Source: Bacillota bacterium
Lineage (GTDB): Bacteria; Bacillota; Clostridia; Acetivibrionales; DTU013
DNA length: 64,000 nucleotides
NCBI GenBank assembly: GCA_023433505.1
Contig: JAEZCO010000091.1
Location: forward strand, 124,001-188,000
Direction: 5' to 3'
Every line of letters starts with the position of its first letter. The stretch's first letter is position 1. Positions 53,639-63,969 of the stretch are shown piece by piece. Both the position numbers and the translations under genes were made by a program. The notes under the pieces were generated by a model, which was not told the origin of the DNA, did not search any database, and saw only the letters and a program-made list of their open reading frames with translations.

Positions 53639-54469
53639 TTACCCTTTTACAGCTCCCGCTGTGATCCCTTCCACAAAACGTTCCTGCATTGCAAGATATA
53701 ATCCGATGACCGGCAGCGTTTGAATGAGCATGGCCGCAGCCAAAGCGGGCCAATTTGTATTGTACTCGTTGTTAAAGTAGAGAAGCCCGACAGACATTGT
53801 TTTCAAGTTCGGGTTTGTGACAAATACAAGCGGGACTGTAAAGTCCTTCCATACGTCAATCCCGACAAATATTGTCACTGTCGCCGTAATGACCTTGCAA
53901 AGCGGATAAATAATCCTCCAGAAGGTGGAAAAGTATGTGCATCCGTCGATTCTTGCAGACTCCATCAATTCATTGGGTATTGTTTTGTAAAAGCCTGTAA
54001 AAACAAAGATTGCAAATGGAAGACCCAATGCTACATAGATAAGAATAATTCCCATCGGCTTATTGATCAGGGAAAGATTTTTAAGGATCTTGAACAACGG
54101 CAGCATAATGACCTGCAAGGGCATAATAATGCCAATCAAAAAAAAGCTGTAGAAAAATTTACCTTCTTTGCCGCAGAGCTTTGTTATCGAAAAACCGGCC
54201 AAAGCACTCAGCAACACAACAATAACTACCGTAGCAGCCGTAATATAGACCGTATTCCATGCCAGTGAGCCTATATGTCCCAGGCTCCATGCATCCGTGA
54301 AATTCTTCCAGTAAACTCCTTTTGGCAAGCCATTGGGGGCTGTCAAAAATTCATCGCTGGATTTCATGGCAATCGTTGCTATATAGATTAACGGATACAG
54401 CGCAATGGAAACTGCCAGCCAAACCAGGATATACTTTAATGCCGTCCCGACCGTCACCCTTTTTCTCAT
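53639..54469 (-). CDS. carbohydrate ABC transporter permease (MalG-like)
   Basis: 276 aa, six membrane segments. EAA-type loop for the ATPase at MESARIDGCTYFSTFWRIIYPLC, and the end QERFVEGITAGAVKG is typical. Its ATG overlaps the stop of the partner permease (ATGA at 54466-54469). No ATPase gene is in this cassette. In Gram-positives a shared MsmX-type ATPase usually serves. Confidence 0.93.
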   Translation of the reverse strand: MRKRVTVGTALKYILVWLAVSIALYPLIYIATIAMKSSDEFLTAPNGLPKGVYWKNFTDAWSLGHIGSLAWNTVYITAATVVIVVLLSALAGFSITKLCGKEGKFFYSFFLIGIIMPLQVIMLPLFKILKNLSLINKPMGIILIYVALGLPFAIFVFTGFYKTIPNELMESARIDGCTYFSTFWRIIYPLCKVITATVTIFVGIDVWKDFTVPLVFVTNPNLKTMSVGLLYFNNEYNTNWPALAAAMLIQTLPVIGLYLAMQERFVEGITAGAVKG

Positions 54470-55359
54470 ATCTCATTCTCCCTGGCTTTTAAAATCTTAA
54501 CTTGGATAAAAGAAATCGCCACAATCAGCAGGAATAATATAAGGGAAACCGCAGTCCCATATCCCATCCGGCTGCTTGTAAATCCGACCTTATAAACATA
54601 AGTCGCTATAACGTCCGTTGAATTTCCGGGCCCTCCGCCTGTCATTGCATAAACCACTTCAAAAGCCTTAAGGGTCCCGATAATGGAAAGGACGGTATTA
54701 ATGGTAAAAGCCGGAGCTATGGATGGAAACTCAATATGCCGGAACATATGCCAATTGCTTGCTCCATCGACACCTGCAGCTTCAATTATCTCTTTGGGAA
54801 TTCCTTTTAAGCCTGCTATATATATGATCATGCAATAACCGACATACTGCCAGACGCTCACAGCGATAATGGAAAACAGGGCTATTTTAGGGTCTCCCAG
54901 CCAATTTGTCTTTGCCAGAGCTACCAGGCCCAATTTACCTAAAAAAAAGTTCAGCTGGCCGCTGACCGGGTTGTATATGAAGTTGAAAGCCAGACCAACC
55001 ACGATGGTTGACAGGAGACACGGGATGAAAAGTACTGTTTTATAAAACCGTTCTCCCTTGATGCCCCGGTTGATGATCACCGCCATTGCCAATGAAACCG
55101 TATGCTGAAGTATTACTACCAGAAAACTGTAGACCAGGGTATTCCGGACAGCCAGGTAAAACACCCTGTCGCTGAAAATTTGCTTAAAGTTTCTTAATCC
55201 GATAACGCTGTATTCCGCGCTGATCCCATTCCAGTCCGTAAGACTCAGAATAAACTCCATAATGCCTGGAATGACCATGAAAACAAGGCAGATGATCAAA
55301 GCGGGAATCAGAAATAGGGTCTTTGTAATGTTCCGCTCATTCAATATTGTTTTTTCCAC
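54466..55359 (-). CDS. carbohydrate ABC transporter permease (MalF-like)
   Basis: 297 aa, six membrane segments, with EAA loop EIIEAAGVDGASNWHMFRHI and FPSIAP. Second gene of the cassette after the binding protein and coupled to the MalG-like gene by ATGA overlap. A 90-bp gap with a hairpin separates it from the binding-protein gene. Confidence 0.93.
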   Translation of the reverse strand: MEKTILNERNITKTLFLIPALIICLVFMVIPGIMEFILSLTDWNGISAEYSVIGLRNFKQIFSDRVFYLAVRNTLVYSFLVVILQHTVSLAMAVIINRGIKGERFYKTVLFIPCLLSTIVVGLAFNFIYNPVSGQLNFFLGKLGLVALAKTNWLGDPKIALFSIIAVSVWQYVGYCMIIYIAGLKGIPKEIIEAAGVDGASNWHMFRHIEFPSIAPAFTINTVLSIIGTLKAFEVVYAMTGGGPGNSTDVIATYVYKVGFTSSRMGYGTAVSLILFLLIVAISFIQVKILKARENEI

Positions 55360-55381
55360 AGTAATCTCCTATTTTAATCCG

Positions 55382-55426
55382 ATTCGGATGGAATGGATAG
55401 GTATTCCGCCTCCAAACCATCCGAAT
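55382..55426 (-). terminator. stem-loop between binding-protein and permease genes
   Basis: ATTCGGATGG and CCATCCGAAT are perfect 10-base arms around 25 bases. It has no uridine run. Similar intercistronic hairpins protect abundant binding-protein mRNA and reduce permease expression. Confidence 0.5.
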
Positions 55427-55449
55427 TTTGCTTGATTTCGCCGCAGGAT

Positions 55450-56775
55450 TTACTTTCTTTCCTGGTTTGCAGTTTCCTGGACTCTCTGTACTTCCTTCAA
55501 TTCCTTGTCCACCGTGCTTATTCCGGCAAGCAAATTCTGGTTGGCGACCGTGAGCTGTGCTTTCACCGCAGAGTCAACACCGATATCGAAAGGAGCTAAA
55601 ATTTTCATATCAAAGGTTGCCTTGACCAGCTTGTCGCCATAAGGTATGGCTTCGCTGTAGTTTATCCCCTTGACCGGAAACAGGCAGCCATTTGCTTTTA
55701 CCAGCAGCTCCGCGTTTTCGGTTTTTGTCAGCCAGTCAAAGAACTTCTTGGCTTCGTTTACATTTTTGGTGGATGCGCTGATCGCATACATTGCCCCAAT
55801 GGTAGTACCTGCATTGACCGGTTCTTCTCCCGGCTTATTTGCATACTGGGGAATATAATCCATAGCAAAATCAAACTTTTTAGCATTTCCATCCTTGTCC
55901 TTGAAGAGACTGGAAGCCCAGGTGCCCATAGGCCACATCGGGACGTTGCCCTGCTCAAACAGCTGATATGCCTGTTCATAGGTTAAGCCCATGCTGCCTT
56001 CATACATCATTTTCTTTGCTGCAAATAGATCCGCCCACTCCTGATATGCTTTTACCATACCCGCGTCGGTCCATTTTGCTTCTCCGGTCTTCACCTTGTT
56101 GTAAAACTCAGGATTTTCCAGCTGAAGCTTGAATTGCGAGATACTCATCTGATTTACGCACCAGCTGTCCTTCATACCCTGGACGAAAGGAGAAATACCC
56201 TTTTCTTTAAATTTGGCGGCTGCGGCAATAATTCCATCATAATTTTCGGGGATGGCGATCCCATTTTGTTTGAACATGTCCGCATTTACGAATATTCCCA
56301 TAGACCATGCATTTGTGGGAATCGCGTAGGCTTTTCCATTTCCAAAGGCGATTAATTCGGCTTTGGCAGAATCATAGAAATTATTCAGAAAGCCTTCATT
56401 GGTAATATCAAGATAAATGCCTTCCTTTATGAATGCAGGAAAGTCGTTTTCCTGCGCGCCGAGAATATCCGGCAGCTCCTGTCCGGCGATTCTTGTTTTA
56501 ATTACCTGCATGAACTTGTCCACTGTGAATTTTTCAAATTGCACCTTGATGTTGGGATTGTCATTTTCAAACTTCTGAATAACCACCTGCGGCATGTCGT
56601 TCCAATGCATAATATGGAGGTTTACTACTTCACCGGAGCTTTTGCCGGCCGTACCGCTGCTGTTTTGCACACTCCCCGTACTATCAGCCTGTTTCCCGCC
56701 ATCTTTCGAACACCCTGTGAACACCCCTGTTACCATGATCAGTAGTACCAAGAACAGGCATAAACATTTTTTCAT
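55450..56775 (-). CDS. extracellular sugar-binding lipoprotein
   Basis: 441 aa, MalE/UgpB-type solute-binding protein. Signal with lipobox VFTGC (Cys around 22), then a Ser/Gly linker, and bilobal fold with VNLHIMHWND, FPAFIKEGIYLDIT, PMWPMGTWASSLF and MYAISAST, as in family 1 binding proteins. AAGGGAGGAAAA precedes the ATG. First gene of the cassette. A TATAAT lies on the minus strand at 56841-56846 without a clear -35. Confidence 0.93.
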   Translation of the reverse strand: MKKCLCLFLVLLIMVTGVFTGCSKDGGKQADSTGSVQNSSGTAGKSSGEVVNLHIMHWNDMPQVVIQKFENDNPNIKVQFEKFTVDKFMQVIKTRIAGQELPDILGAQENDFPAFIKEGIYLDITNEGFLNNFYDSAKAELIAFGNGKAYAIPTNAWSMGIFVNADMFKQNGIAIPENYDGIIAAAAKFKEKGISPFVQGMKDSWCVNQMSISQFKLQLENPEFYNKVKTGEAKWTDAGMVKAYQEWADLFAAKKMMYEGSMGLTYEQAYQLFEQGNVPMWPMGTWASSLFKDKDGNAKKFDFAMDYIPQYANKPGEEPVNAGTTIGAMYAISASTKNVNEAKKFFDWLTKTENAELLVKANGCLFPVKGINYSEAIPYGDKLVKATFDMKILAPFDIGVDSAVKAQLTVANQNLLAGISTVDKELKEVQRVQETANQERK

Positions 56776-56939
56776 TTTTTTCCTCCCTTTCAGCGAAAAA
56801 TTTTTGATGACGTAATTTTGTACAAAGTTACTATGGATTAATTATATCTCCGGGCAGCAATTTTAAAATATATAGAATTCACCAAAAAGGTGTAAAAACT
56901 TCAGGTTTTTATATATACTCTGATTTATACTCTTTAATT

Positions 56940-56990
56940 ATGCTGCGGCAAAAGAAAAAGAGAAAGAATTCATGGATTCTCTCCCTTTGA
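56940..56990 (-). terminator. possible terminator after LplC-like permease gene
   Basis: Minus-strand GAGAGA...TTTCTC stem around GAATCCATGAATTC followed by TTTTTCTTTTG. The stem is short and partly mismatched, but its place, about 40 bp past the stop codon, is right. Confidence 0.4.
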
Positions 56991-57026
56991 CTGTAAGCTG
57001 CTAGTATTCTGCAATATTCAAAGGAT

Positions 57027-57908
57027 TTAGCCCTTAACGCTGCCAAGCACGATTCCTTTGGTGAAATGCTTCTGTAAAAACGGATACACCACAAGAATCG
57101 GCAGCATGGCAACTATGATCTGCGCTGCTTTACTGTTTTGCTGACTGATATTTTTGATGCTTTTCAAATTTGTAGCGGTCCTTATATCCACCTGGACCAC
57201 GATGGTTTGCAGATAGGATTGCAGAGGGTAGTGCTCCGCCCGGTTCATATACAATATGCCGTCAAACCAGGAGTTCCAGTGGAAAACCGCCACGAACAAA
57301 ACCAATGTGGCAATGGCGGGCTTCGCCAGGGGAATCATTATCCGGAAAAGGATTGTCCAGTGCCCCATTCCGTCGATATGTGCGGATTCGGAAATTTCAA
57401 CCGGCAGTTCCTTGAAAAAGTTCTGCAGCAGGATGACATTGAAAACCGGAACAGCCCCCGGAATAATCAAAGCCCAGATGGAATCCAGCAGTCCCGTGTA
57501 CTTTACAATGAGAAATCCGGGAATCAATCCACCGCTGAACAGTATTGTGATGAGGAAGAACCAGACATAGAAGCCCCGCTCTTTAAATTTGCGCCTGCTT
57601 AAGGAAAGCGGGTATGCGGCAAGAACGGTTAAGAGCATATTGACGATTATACCCAAAAGGGTTCTCTCTACCGAAATACCGAAGGCAGTGTAGAATTGCG
57701 GATTCCCTACCACAAATTTGTATGTGTCCAGCTGAAATTCACGGGGCCATGCAATGACGGCGCCGGCGCTTACCTGTGCATTCGAGCTCAGTGAAACGGC
57801 AAGCACATGGATCATGGGAAAAATGCAGAGTAAAGCAATCATTCCCAGAAAAAAATAGTTGATGATGACAAAAAGCTTTCTGCTGAACGGTTCTTTGTAA
57901 AACAGCAT
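57027..57908 (-). CDS. carbohydrate ABC permease, LplC/YtcP type
   Basis: 293 aa with six membrane segments. EAA loop ISESAHIDGMGHWTILFRIM and the C-terminal QKHFTKGIVLGSVKG are characteristic of the LplC subfamily found with very large binding proteins. Starts 18 bp after the LplB-like gene, third gene of the second import cassette. No ATPase gene in the cassette. Confidence 0.93.
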   Translation of the reverse strand: MLFYKEPFSRKLFVIINYFFLGMIALLCIFPMIHVLAVSLSSNAQVSAGAVIAWPREFQLDTYKFVVGNPQFYTAFGISVERTLLGIIVNMLLTVLAAYPLSLSRRKFKERGFYVWFFLITILFSGGLIPGFLIVKYTGLLDSIWALIIPGAVPVFNVILLQNFFKELPVEISESAHIDGMGHWTILFRIMIPLAKPAIATLVLFVAVFHWNSWFDGILYMNRAEHYPLQSYLQTIVVQVDIRTATNLKSIKNISQQNSKAAQIIVAMLPILVVYPFLQKHFTKGIVLGSVKG

Positions 57909-57926
57909 GCGTATGTTCCCCTTTCC

Positions 57927-58823
57927 TTAGAAAACCCTGTATCCTGTGAAACGGTAAGCCAGCTTGTAGGATAACACAATAAACAGGCAGGATATTGCGG
58001 ACTTGAACAGGCCTGCCGCAGTAGCTATACTGAACTGGGCGTTATTGATGCCAAGCCGGTAAACCAGCGTATCGATGATATCTCCGCTCTGCTCTGTGAT
58101 GGGGCTCATTAAATTGTAAATTTGGTCGAAGCCGGCATTCAGGATGTTTCCGAGGCTGAGAACAGACAAAAGAATGATGGTGGGCACAATCCCGGGGATT
58201 GTGATGTGCAGGGTCTGCTTCCAGCGGCCGGCACCATCCGCGACAGACGCTTCATAGAGTGTCGGATCAATACCGGCAAGCGCTGCCATATAGATAATGG
58301 TCCCCCAGCCGAAATCCTTCCATAGGTTGCTCACAATGATCACGGCGGGGAACCATCGGTTATCTCCAAGAAAAAAGACGGATTTGACGCCGCAGAGGTT
58401 CAGTAGTTGATTTACTATTCCATCCGTAGGAGAGAGAATATTGATAATAATCCCTGCCATCAGAACCCACGAGATAAAATAAGGCAGGTATACGATGGTT
58501 TGTACCGATTTTTTGAACGCCAAACCGCCTACTTCGTTCAGCAATAATGCAAACAGGACGGGTATGGCGATCCCCGTAGCAATTTTCATAAAAGATATGG
58601 TGACCGTGTTGAAAAGTGCCTGGATAAATCCCGGGGTGGTAAACAGCGTTATGAAATTTTCAAAGCCCACAAACTTGGACTTTAGAAAGCCGAGATAGGG
58701 TAGATACTGCTGAAAAGCTATGATGATCCCGAGCATGGGAATATATGCAAACACAAGCAGGATCAGCGCCGCAGGCAGCAGCATTAAATGCAGCGGCAGG
58801 TTCTTCCGTAAGGTCTTTATCAC
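57927..58823 (-). CDS. carbohydrate ABC permease, LplB type
   Basis: 298 aa with six segments. LHLMLLPAALILLVFAYIPM at the N-terminus and EAA loop LYEASVADGAGRWKQTLHIT typical of LplB. Follows the binding-protein gene by 84 bp and precedes the LplC-type gene. Confidence 0.93.
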   Translation of the reverse strand: MIKTLRKNLPLHLMLLPAALILLVFAYIPMLGIIIAFQQYLPYLGFLKSKFVGFENFITLFTTPGFIQALFNTVTISFMKIATGIAIPVLFALLLNEVGGLAFKKSVQTIVYLPYFISWVLMAGIIINILSPTDGIVNQLLNLCGVKSVFFLGDNRWFPAVIIVSNLWKDFGWGTIIYMAALAGIDPTLYEASVADGAGRWKQTLHITIPGIVPTIILLSVLSLGNILNAGFDQIYNLMSPITEQSGDIIDTLVYRLGINNAQFSIATAAGLFKSAISCLFIVLSYKLAYRFTGYRVF

Positions 58824-58907
58824 AAAACCAGCTCCTTGAAATAAATATCTTGGGGCCGCCTTAAAAGGCAGCCCCAGGTTAAAATAGTTCCTGACAGTGA
58901 GGCGGCC

Positions 58908-60608
58908 TCACTTCGTTGCGTACCACGCATTCACTTCACTGGTAATTGCGTCTCCGCCACCCTTCTTCCACGCGGATACCGCATCGTCGAACAAACTGAT
59001 GTCCGCACCCATAATTACCTTTTGCATAGCAACATCCAGAGCGGCTTTCAGCGTGGTTTCCTTTGCCAGCATCGTATCCGTCGGCAAAGCCTGGTAAGCG
59101 TCGGGCAGAATCTGATTGTTGTTCTTAAATTCATTGATATAGGAGTAGCAACTCTTTTCTCCGTAGATCAGATTCATTGTTTTGTTATATGCTGTGCTGT
59201 CACTGGCTAACCCATTTGTAATTTCATCATACCAAGCTTTGTCGCTTGTACTTAATTTTGAAGCGTCACCGGCTTTGATGGCGTCGACGATGGCTATATG
59301 CGAATTCAGATTCTTCCAGGGCATCCAGATGGACGGGCAGAATCTGTACATGAAGAGGTCCACACTGTCTTTCCCGTTGTTGCTGTAATTGATCGTATCT
59401 TCACTTTCAAGCTTCAGATTGAGGTTCAGCGCCTTCACAACCGCCTCGGGATTTTTGCAGTTCTTGTTCACAAAAACAAATTGGGTGGGAGTCGCCGAAA
59501 CCTGGCTTACATAAGTGGACCCGTCAGAAGTAGGCGGAATCACCGGTACCCAGACGGCGCTTGTATCTTTCTCCATTCCCGGCATGGCGCCGATTGCAGG
59601 AGCCCAGAATTGCCCGTAAAGCATCCCCACTTTACCGGCTGTGACGTCCTGAGCCGCTGTTGAAGCATCCTTTACAGCAAAGTCCTGGTTTATGATACCG
59701 TCCCTGTACATTTCCTGGAGCTTCAGGAGAGCGGTCCTCATTGCGGGCTGAATGCTGCTGTAAACAAGGCCCCCGGAAGCGGCATCCTTGATCCACATAT
59801 GGTAATATGCGCCGAAACTGTTGAAGAAGCCCAGCATGTCGTGCTGTCCGGCATTGAACTGCTTGTTCATGCATATCCCATAGGTATCCTTCCCGCCAAG
59901 CTGGGCTTGCTGGAATGCCTTTGCGACCTTAACCACCTCATCCATGGTCTTGGGCTCCGGCATGTTGACCTTTTGCAGCCAGTCTTGCCGGATGAACAGG
60001 AAGTTAACTCCATCCGGGGTTGTACCGATAACCGGAAGGCCCATCAGCTTGCCGTCAAAGGTCATGTAGCTGAGAGTCACTCCGCCGTCTTCTTCATTCC
60101 CCTTTTTATACATGTCGGAAGCATAATCGTTGTATATCTTCGTCATGTCCTGCACATAGCCGCCTTTGACCAGCTGTTTATAGATTACGCCGGAGGCGGG
60201 CGAGGAAAGAAGCGCGCAATCCGGCAGATCTCCTGAAGCGATGGTTACATTCCATTTTGCATCATATTGCTCGGTTGTCGTAGTCCAGAGATAATCGAAG
60301 GTAATGCCAAGCTTCTCCTGATATGCCGTTGCCCAAACATTCTCCGTAAGGGATTTCTGCGTCGGTTTGCTTGTGTCGAATTTTACATTGGAATCAAGGG
60401 TTCTGACTGAAGTCAAGGTGATCGCGGGTGTATATTTGCCAAAGGGGTCTGCTTTTGCAGCCTCTGTAGTGCCAACTGCCGTGTCGCCGGCGGAAGCTTC
60501 CGAAGCGGTTTCTTTCGTACCGGTATTGGTTTGTTTGCAAGCTGTGACAGACGAAAGCATCAAAATACACAAGCCAAGGGAAACTGCTTTGAACAATCCT
60601 TTAACCAT
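58908..60608 (-). CDS. large solute-binding lipoprotein, LplA type
   Basis: 566 aa, the long binding-protein family used with LplB/LplC. Lipobox VTAC with lipid Cys at about residue 24, Thr/Ala-rich linker, and body with DYLWTTTTEQYDAKWNV, FLFIRQDWLQKVNMPEPKT and the C-terminal VSAWKKGGGDAITSEVNAW. The start at 60608 is set by GGAGG ten bases ahead, ignoring an in-frame ATG 63 bases upstream. Immediately downstream of an AraC-type regulator gene, whose kinase partner is next. Binds an oligosaccharide or acidic sugar, not identified. Confidence 0.93.
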   Translation of the reverse strand: MVKGLFKAVSLGLCILMLSSVTACKQTNTGTKETASEASAGDTAVGTTEAAKADPFGKYTPAITLTSVRTLDSNVKFDTSKPTQKSLTENVWATAYQEKLGITFDYLWTTTTEQYDAKWNVTIASGDLPDCALLSSPASGVIYKQLVKGGYVQDMTKIYNDYASDMYKKGNEEDGGVTLSYMTFDGKLMGLPVIGTTPDGVNFLFIRQDWLQKVNMPEPKTMDEVVKVAKAFQQAQLGGKDTYGICMNKQFNAGQHDMLGFFNSFGAYYHMWIKDAASGGLVYSSIQPAMRTALLKLQEMYRDGIINQDFAVKDASTAAQDVTAGKVGMLYGQFWAPAIGAMPGMEKDTSAVWVPVIPPTSDGSTYVSQVSATPTQFVFVNKNCKNPEAVVKALNLNLKLESEDTINYSNNGKDSVDLFMYRFCPSIWMPWKNLNSHIAIVDAIKAGDASKLSTSDKAWYDEITNGLASDSTAYNKTMNLIYGEKSCYSYINEFKNNNQILPDAYQALPTDTMLAKETTLKAALDVAMQKVIMGADISLFDDAVSAWKKGGGDAITSEVNAWYATK

Positions 60609-60707
60609 TTTAGGTATTCCTCCTTCAATTTTCGAGGCCTCTCTATTTATAATAGCGCATCCGGTATCCACATACGATTGACTTTTTTTTACTTTGTTAT
60701 CTTTTCT

Positions 60708-62030
60708 TTACCCACGGAGAATATGCTCGCGGTACTCCTGCGGAGACATCCTGGTGACTCTTTTCATAAACCGGTTGAAGTAGGTGCGGGATTCAAAGCC
60801 CGCTTTTTCCGCTATTTCACCGATGTTCAGCTTTTCATCCTCCATGAACTCCCTGATTTTACTCAGCTTCTCCCGGCAAATATACTCATTGAGCCTTTCA
60901 CCCGTAGTTTCCTTAAAGAACCGCGACAGATAGGAAGCATTGTAGCCCGATACCTCCGAGAGCCGGACCAGTGAAACGTCGCCGGTAATATTCCCATGGA
61001 TATAGTCACGGAGAAACCGGACGATATTATTTGAAAATCGTCCCTCATCCGCAGTGGGAAGTACCATCGCCTTATCATTGATCACAAACCCAGCTTCTTC
61101 CGCCATATGGAGATCGAGGAGTTTGTCCAGTGCTTTGAAGCCGGCAGAAATTGACTTTGCACCAATCTGCTCTTCATGGATGACAAAAGATACACGCAAG
61201 CCATAAGTGTCCATACAAGAGCGCTGCACTGTCTCCAGCATACCCATTGCAAAAACGAACTCATATCCGCCCGTGCTTGGCCTTTCCTTCAACTCCGGGG
61301 GGCCATCGTCCTTTGCCTGCAGGAGCCATGCGATTTTATCCAAGGCATATTCAACACAATGGCAATAGAAATATCCGTCTAAATACTGTTCCGCTGTTTT
61401 TTGAACAGAACTGAACTGCCGGAACTTTTCCACAATATCCGATTCGGACCGCTTATTTTCAATTCTTCCGATGAATAGAATGAAAGGTTTATCCATCGAG
61501 GCGTCTTCATCGATGATTTTTAGTTGTTCAAAAAACTCCGGTACTCTATTGCCGTCCTCAGTCAGAATACGGTAGAGAATCTCCTTACGGATAACAGACA
61601 TGGAATTTTTAATTTGATTTTGCACCTGTTCCAGAAGCTCAAGGTTCTTCATTTCCCTGTCGAGCAGTGAGACAGCCTTGTCCACTTCTGAAAGAATGCG
61701 CTCGTCATCCTCTGTTTTTAGGATATACCCGATGACATCATTTTCTATCGCTTCATAGGCATAGTCGAATTCTGCGTGGGCAGTCAGCAGGATTACCTTG
61801 CATTGCGGCCAGTTCTGCCTTACCTTTTGAGCAAGGGCGATTCCGTTCATTTCCGGCATTCGGATGTCTGTAATAACGATGTCTATTTTCGCGCGATTTA
61901 GCCAGCCCAGGGCTTCAGCGGCTGAATAGGCGCGGCAGATATCCAGCTCCGGCTCCGTCCGCGCTTCAAGTATGGATGACAGCCAATCCACCACATAATT
62001 TTCATCGTCTACAATAAGAATTCGATACAT
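60708..62030 (-). CDS. AraC-type response regulator
   Basis: 440 aa. Receiver with D8-D9 and phospho-Asp55 (VITDIRMPEMNG), a middle domain of unknown role, and AraC DNA-binding domain (about 335-438: VSGYNASYLSRFFKETTGERLNEY, AGFESRTYFNRFMKRVTRMSPQEY). Follows its kinase by 40 bp and precedes the LplA-type gene by 99 bp. Likely activates that cassette when substrate is sensed. Confidence 0.93.
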   Translation of the reverse strand: MYRILIVDDENYVVDWLSSILEARTEPELDICRAYSAAEALGWLNRAKIDIVITDIRMPEMNGIALAQKVRQNWPQCKVILLTAHAEFDYAYEAIENDVIGYILKTEDDERILSEVDKAVSLLDREMKNLELLEQVQNQIKNSMSVIRKEILYRILTEDGNRVPEFFEQLKIIDEDASMDKPFILFIGRIENKRSESDIVEKFRQFSSVQKTAEQYLDGYFYCHCVEYALDKIAWLLQAKDDGPPELKERPSTGGYEFVFAMGMLETVQRSCMDTYGLRVSFVIHEEQIGAKSISAGFKALDKLLDLHMAEEAGFVINDKAMVLPTADEGRFSNNIVRFLRDYIHGNITGDVSLVRLSEVSGYNASYLSRFFKETTGERLNEYICREKLSKIREFMEDEKLNIGEIAEKAGFESRTYFNRFMKRVTRMSPQEYREHILRG

Positions 62031-62070
62031 TTACGCCTCATTTCTCCGAAAGCTTTCATCGGTTTCTCTT

Positions 62071-63801
62071 CTATCCAGGGAATATAAGCATTTCAATTTT
62101 AAGACCGCCCAACGTGCTTCTGGAAACGGAAATTCCGCTTTCAGGACCATAACGCAGCAGCATACGCCGGTGAACATTAAGAATTCCAGTGATCTCAACT
62201 GCATTATCCGCATTCGAAAGCTTTGACTGCAAAGCTGCAATGTCCTCCTCCTGCAGGCTTTCGCCGGTATCCTCGACGATGATCACCAAGCCTGTCCCTG
62301 TATCCTTGAATTCAACTCGAACCCGATTGTTTTTTGCGGCGGATTTGATTCCATGTTCAAAGGAATTTTCCAGAATAGGCTGCAAAATCATACGCAGCAC
62401 CATAGCTTCTAAATATTTTTCAGGAATTGCGCCGAAATCCAGGGAAAGCCGTCCGGAAAAGCGCATCTGCTGTATTTGTGCATAGCTGTAGGCATGTTCA
62501 AATTCCTTTCGAAGAGGAACCTCTTCAGATCCGTCCCTGGTTATATATTTGAAATAATTCCCCAGATAGGAGGAAAGCAGCACCGCGTCTTCCTTATCAT
62601 TGTCTTTGATCATCCGGTGAAGCATAAAATAGCTATTGTATAGAAAGTGAGGATTAATCTGGGATTGCAGCTGCTTAAGCTCTGCTTTTTTTGTGTAAAG
62701 CTCCTGCCTGAAAACCCTGTCAATTAGTTCATTCAGACGGTATACCATTTTGTTGAAGCCTTCGAACAAAACATTGAATTCATTTGCTGCCCTGAGTTGC
62801 ACATGAGCGCCCAGATCCCCTTCCTCCAAACTTTTGAAGGACTTTAAGATGATATTGATGGGGTACTTGACAAATTTATAGGTGGAATAGGAGTACACCA
62901 GGATGACAAGAAGAGACAGTGCCACATAATACCACAGGTACCGGCTGTACTGGTTGGGAATGCTGAAAATGGCTTCCATGGGCACATATTGTACAAAAGA
63001 TGTATTAAGATACCGGGAATAGTTGGATATCTCATAATATTCCTTGCCTCCGATTTCCTCGGTTGCCTCTTTCGTTTCAATTCCCGCATCGGCTATCAAA
63101 CCCGGTTTTGTATTATCCCGGTGATTTATATTACTCTGAATGCTATATAGCCAGTTACCGGAAGTATAATCATAAAGCGCCGTGTCGCTTCCATTATATT
63201 TTCTGAATTTTCCAAGAAAGGCTCTGAGCTTATCCCGGTCCAGCACCACATCGACAAGAAAAACCGGCGGTGTACCCGTATAACTGTCCAGAGGGAACAA
63301 AACCATACAGAAGATGCCCGAATCATCTATGATTAAAGGATACTTTGCGTTGAATTGCGTATTTAGGAGCCGGCGATAGGCAGCTTTATCAAGGTCCAGG
63401 TATCCGGAAGACGCGGAAATGGTGTGCCCCATACCGGGTATATATACAAGCACATCCTGGATATAATTGTTGCTATTTTTCATGATCTGCAGTCTCTGTT
63501 GAACACTGGCAATCAACGTATAGTATTCATATTTGGGCGCGTCGGAGTATCGGATAATGAGGTTTTGAAGACTGAAATCACTCATAAGATTGTATTCCAG
63601 CTGCTTTATGTTCTGAATTTCATTCTCCAGATTGCTTTGCAGGAAGGAAACATTGTCCAGCGACGCATCCTTGATCTGTGTCATGATCGCCTGCTTTTCC
63701 CACGAAAACATCAGGATTCCGACAATCATTATGGGGGTGATGATCACAAGAAAAGAAATAAAAAGTCTAGACAGTATCGAATTCAATCTCAGCTTCTTCA
63801 A
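62071..63801 (-). CDS. sensor histidine kinase (YesM-like)
   Basis: 576 aa. Two membrane segments (about 12-32 and 292-312) around a Cache-like extracellular domain. HAMP (about 315-365), phosphorylation region SQINPHFLYNSYFMLHRMI, ATPase N-box LQPILENSFEHGI and VEDTGESLQEEDI. The DxG in the G1 box is kept as DTG. Partner of the AraC regulator. With 49579-51381 it is a second kinase of the same type in the window. Confidence 0.92.
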   Translation of the reverse strand: MKKLRLNSILSRLFISFLVIITPIMIVGILMFSWEKQAIMTQIKDASLDNVSFLQSNLENEIQNIKQLEYNLMSDFSLQNLIIRYSDAPKYEYYTLIASVQQRLQIMKNSNNYIQDVLVYIPGMGHTISASSGYLDLDKAAYRRLLNTQFNAKYPLIIDDSGIFCMVLFPLDSYTGTPPVFLVDVVLDRDKLRAFLGKFRKYNGSDTALYDYTSGNWLYSIQSNINHRDNTKPGLIADAGIETKEATEEIGGKEYYEISNYSRYLNTSFVQYVPMEAIFSIPNQYSRYLWYYVALSLLVILVYSYSTYKFVKYPINIILKSFKSLEEGDLGAHVQLRAANEFNVLFEGFNKMVYRLNELIDRVFRQELYTKKAELKQLQSQINPHFLYNSYFMLHRMIKDNDKEDAVLLSSYLGNYFKYITRDGSEEVPLRKEFEHAYSYAQIQQMRFSGRLSLDFGAIPEKYLEAMVLRMILQPILENSFEHGIKSAAKNNRVRVEFKDTGTGLVIIVEDTGESLQEEDIAALQSKLSNADNAVEITGILNVHRRMLLRYGPESGISVSRSTLGGLKIEMLIFPG

Positions 63802-63911
63802 AGTCTTTCCCCTATCTCAAATGAATTGGTGACTTGCAGAAATAATTACAGATGCCACCCTGCGCCAGCAGTTTAATTTTATCAAAATAGATTTCATCTG
63901 TATAGCCGCAC

Positions 63912-63963
63912 AAAAAAACAGCCCCCGGCTTGCCGATAAAGCAAACCGGGGGCTGCTGTTTTT
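63912..63963 (-). terminator. strong bidirectional terminator
   Basis: CAGCCCCCGG and CCGGGGGCTG form a perfect 10-bp stem with a 17-base loop. TTTTTTT follows on the minus strand and a T-run on the plus strand. It separates the kinase gene from the gene entering at the window end. Confidence 0.88.
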
Positions 63964-63969
63964 TGTGAT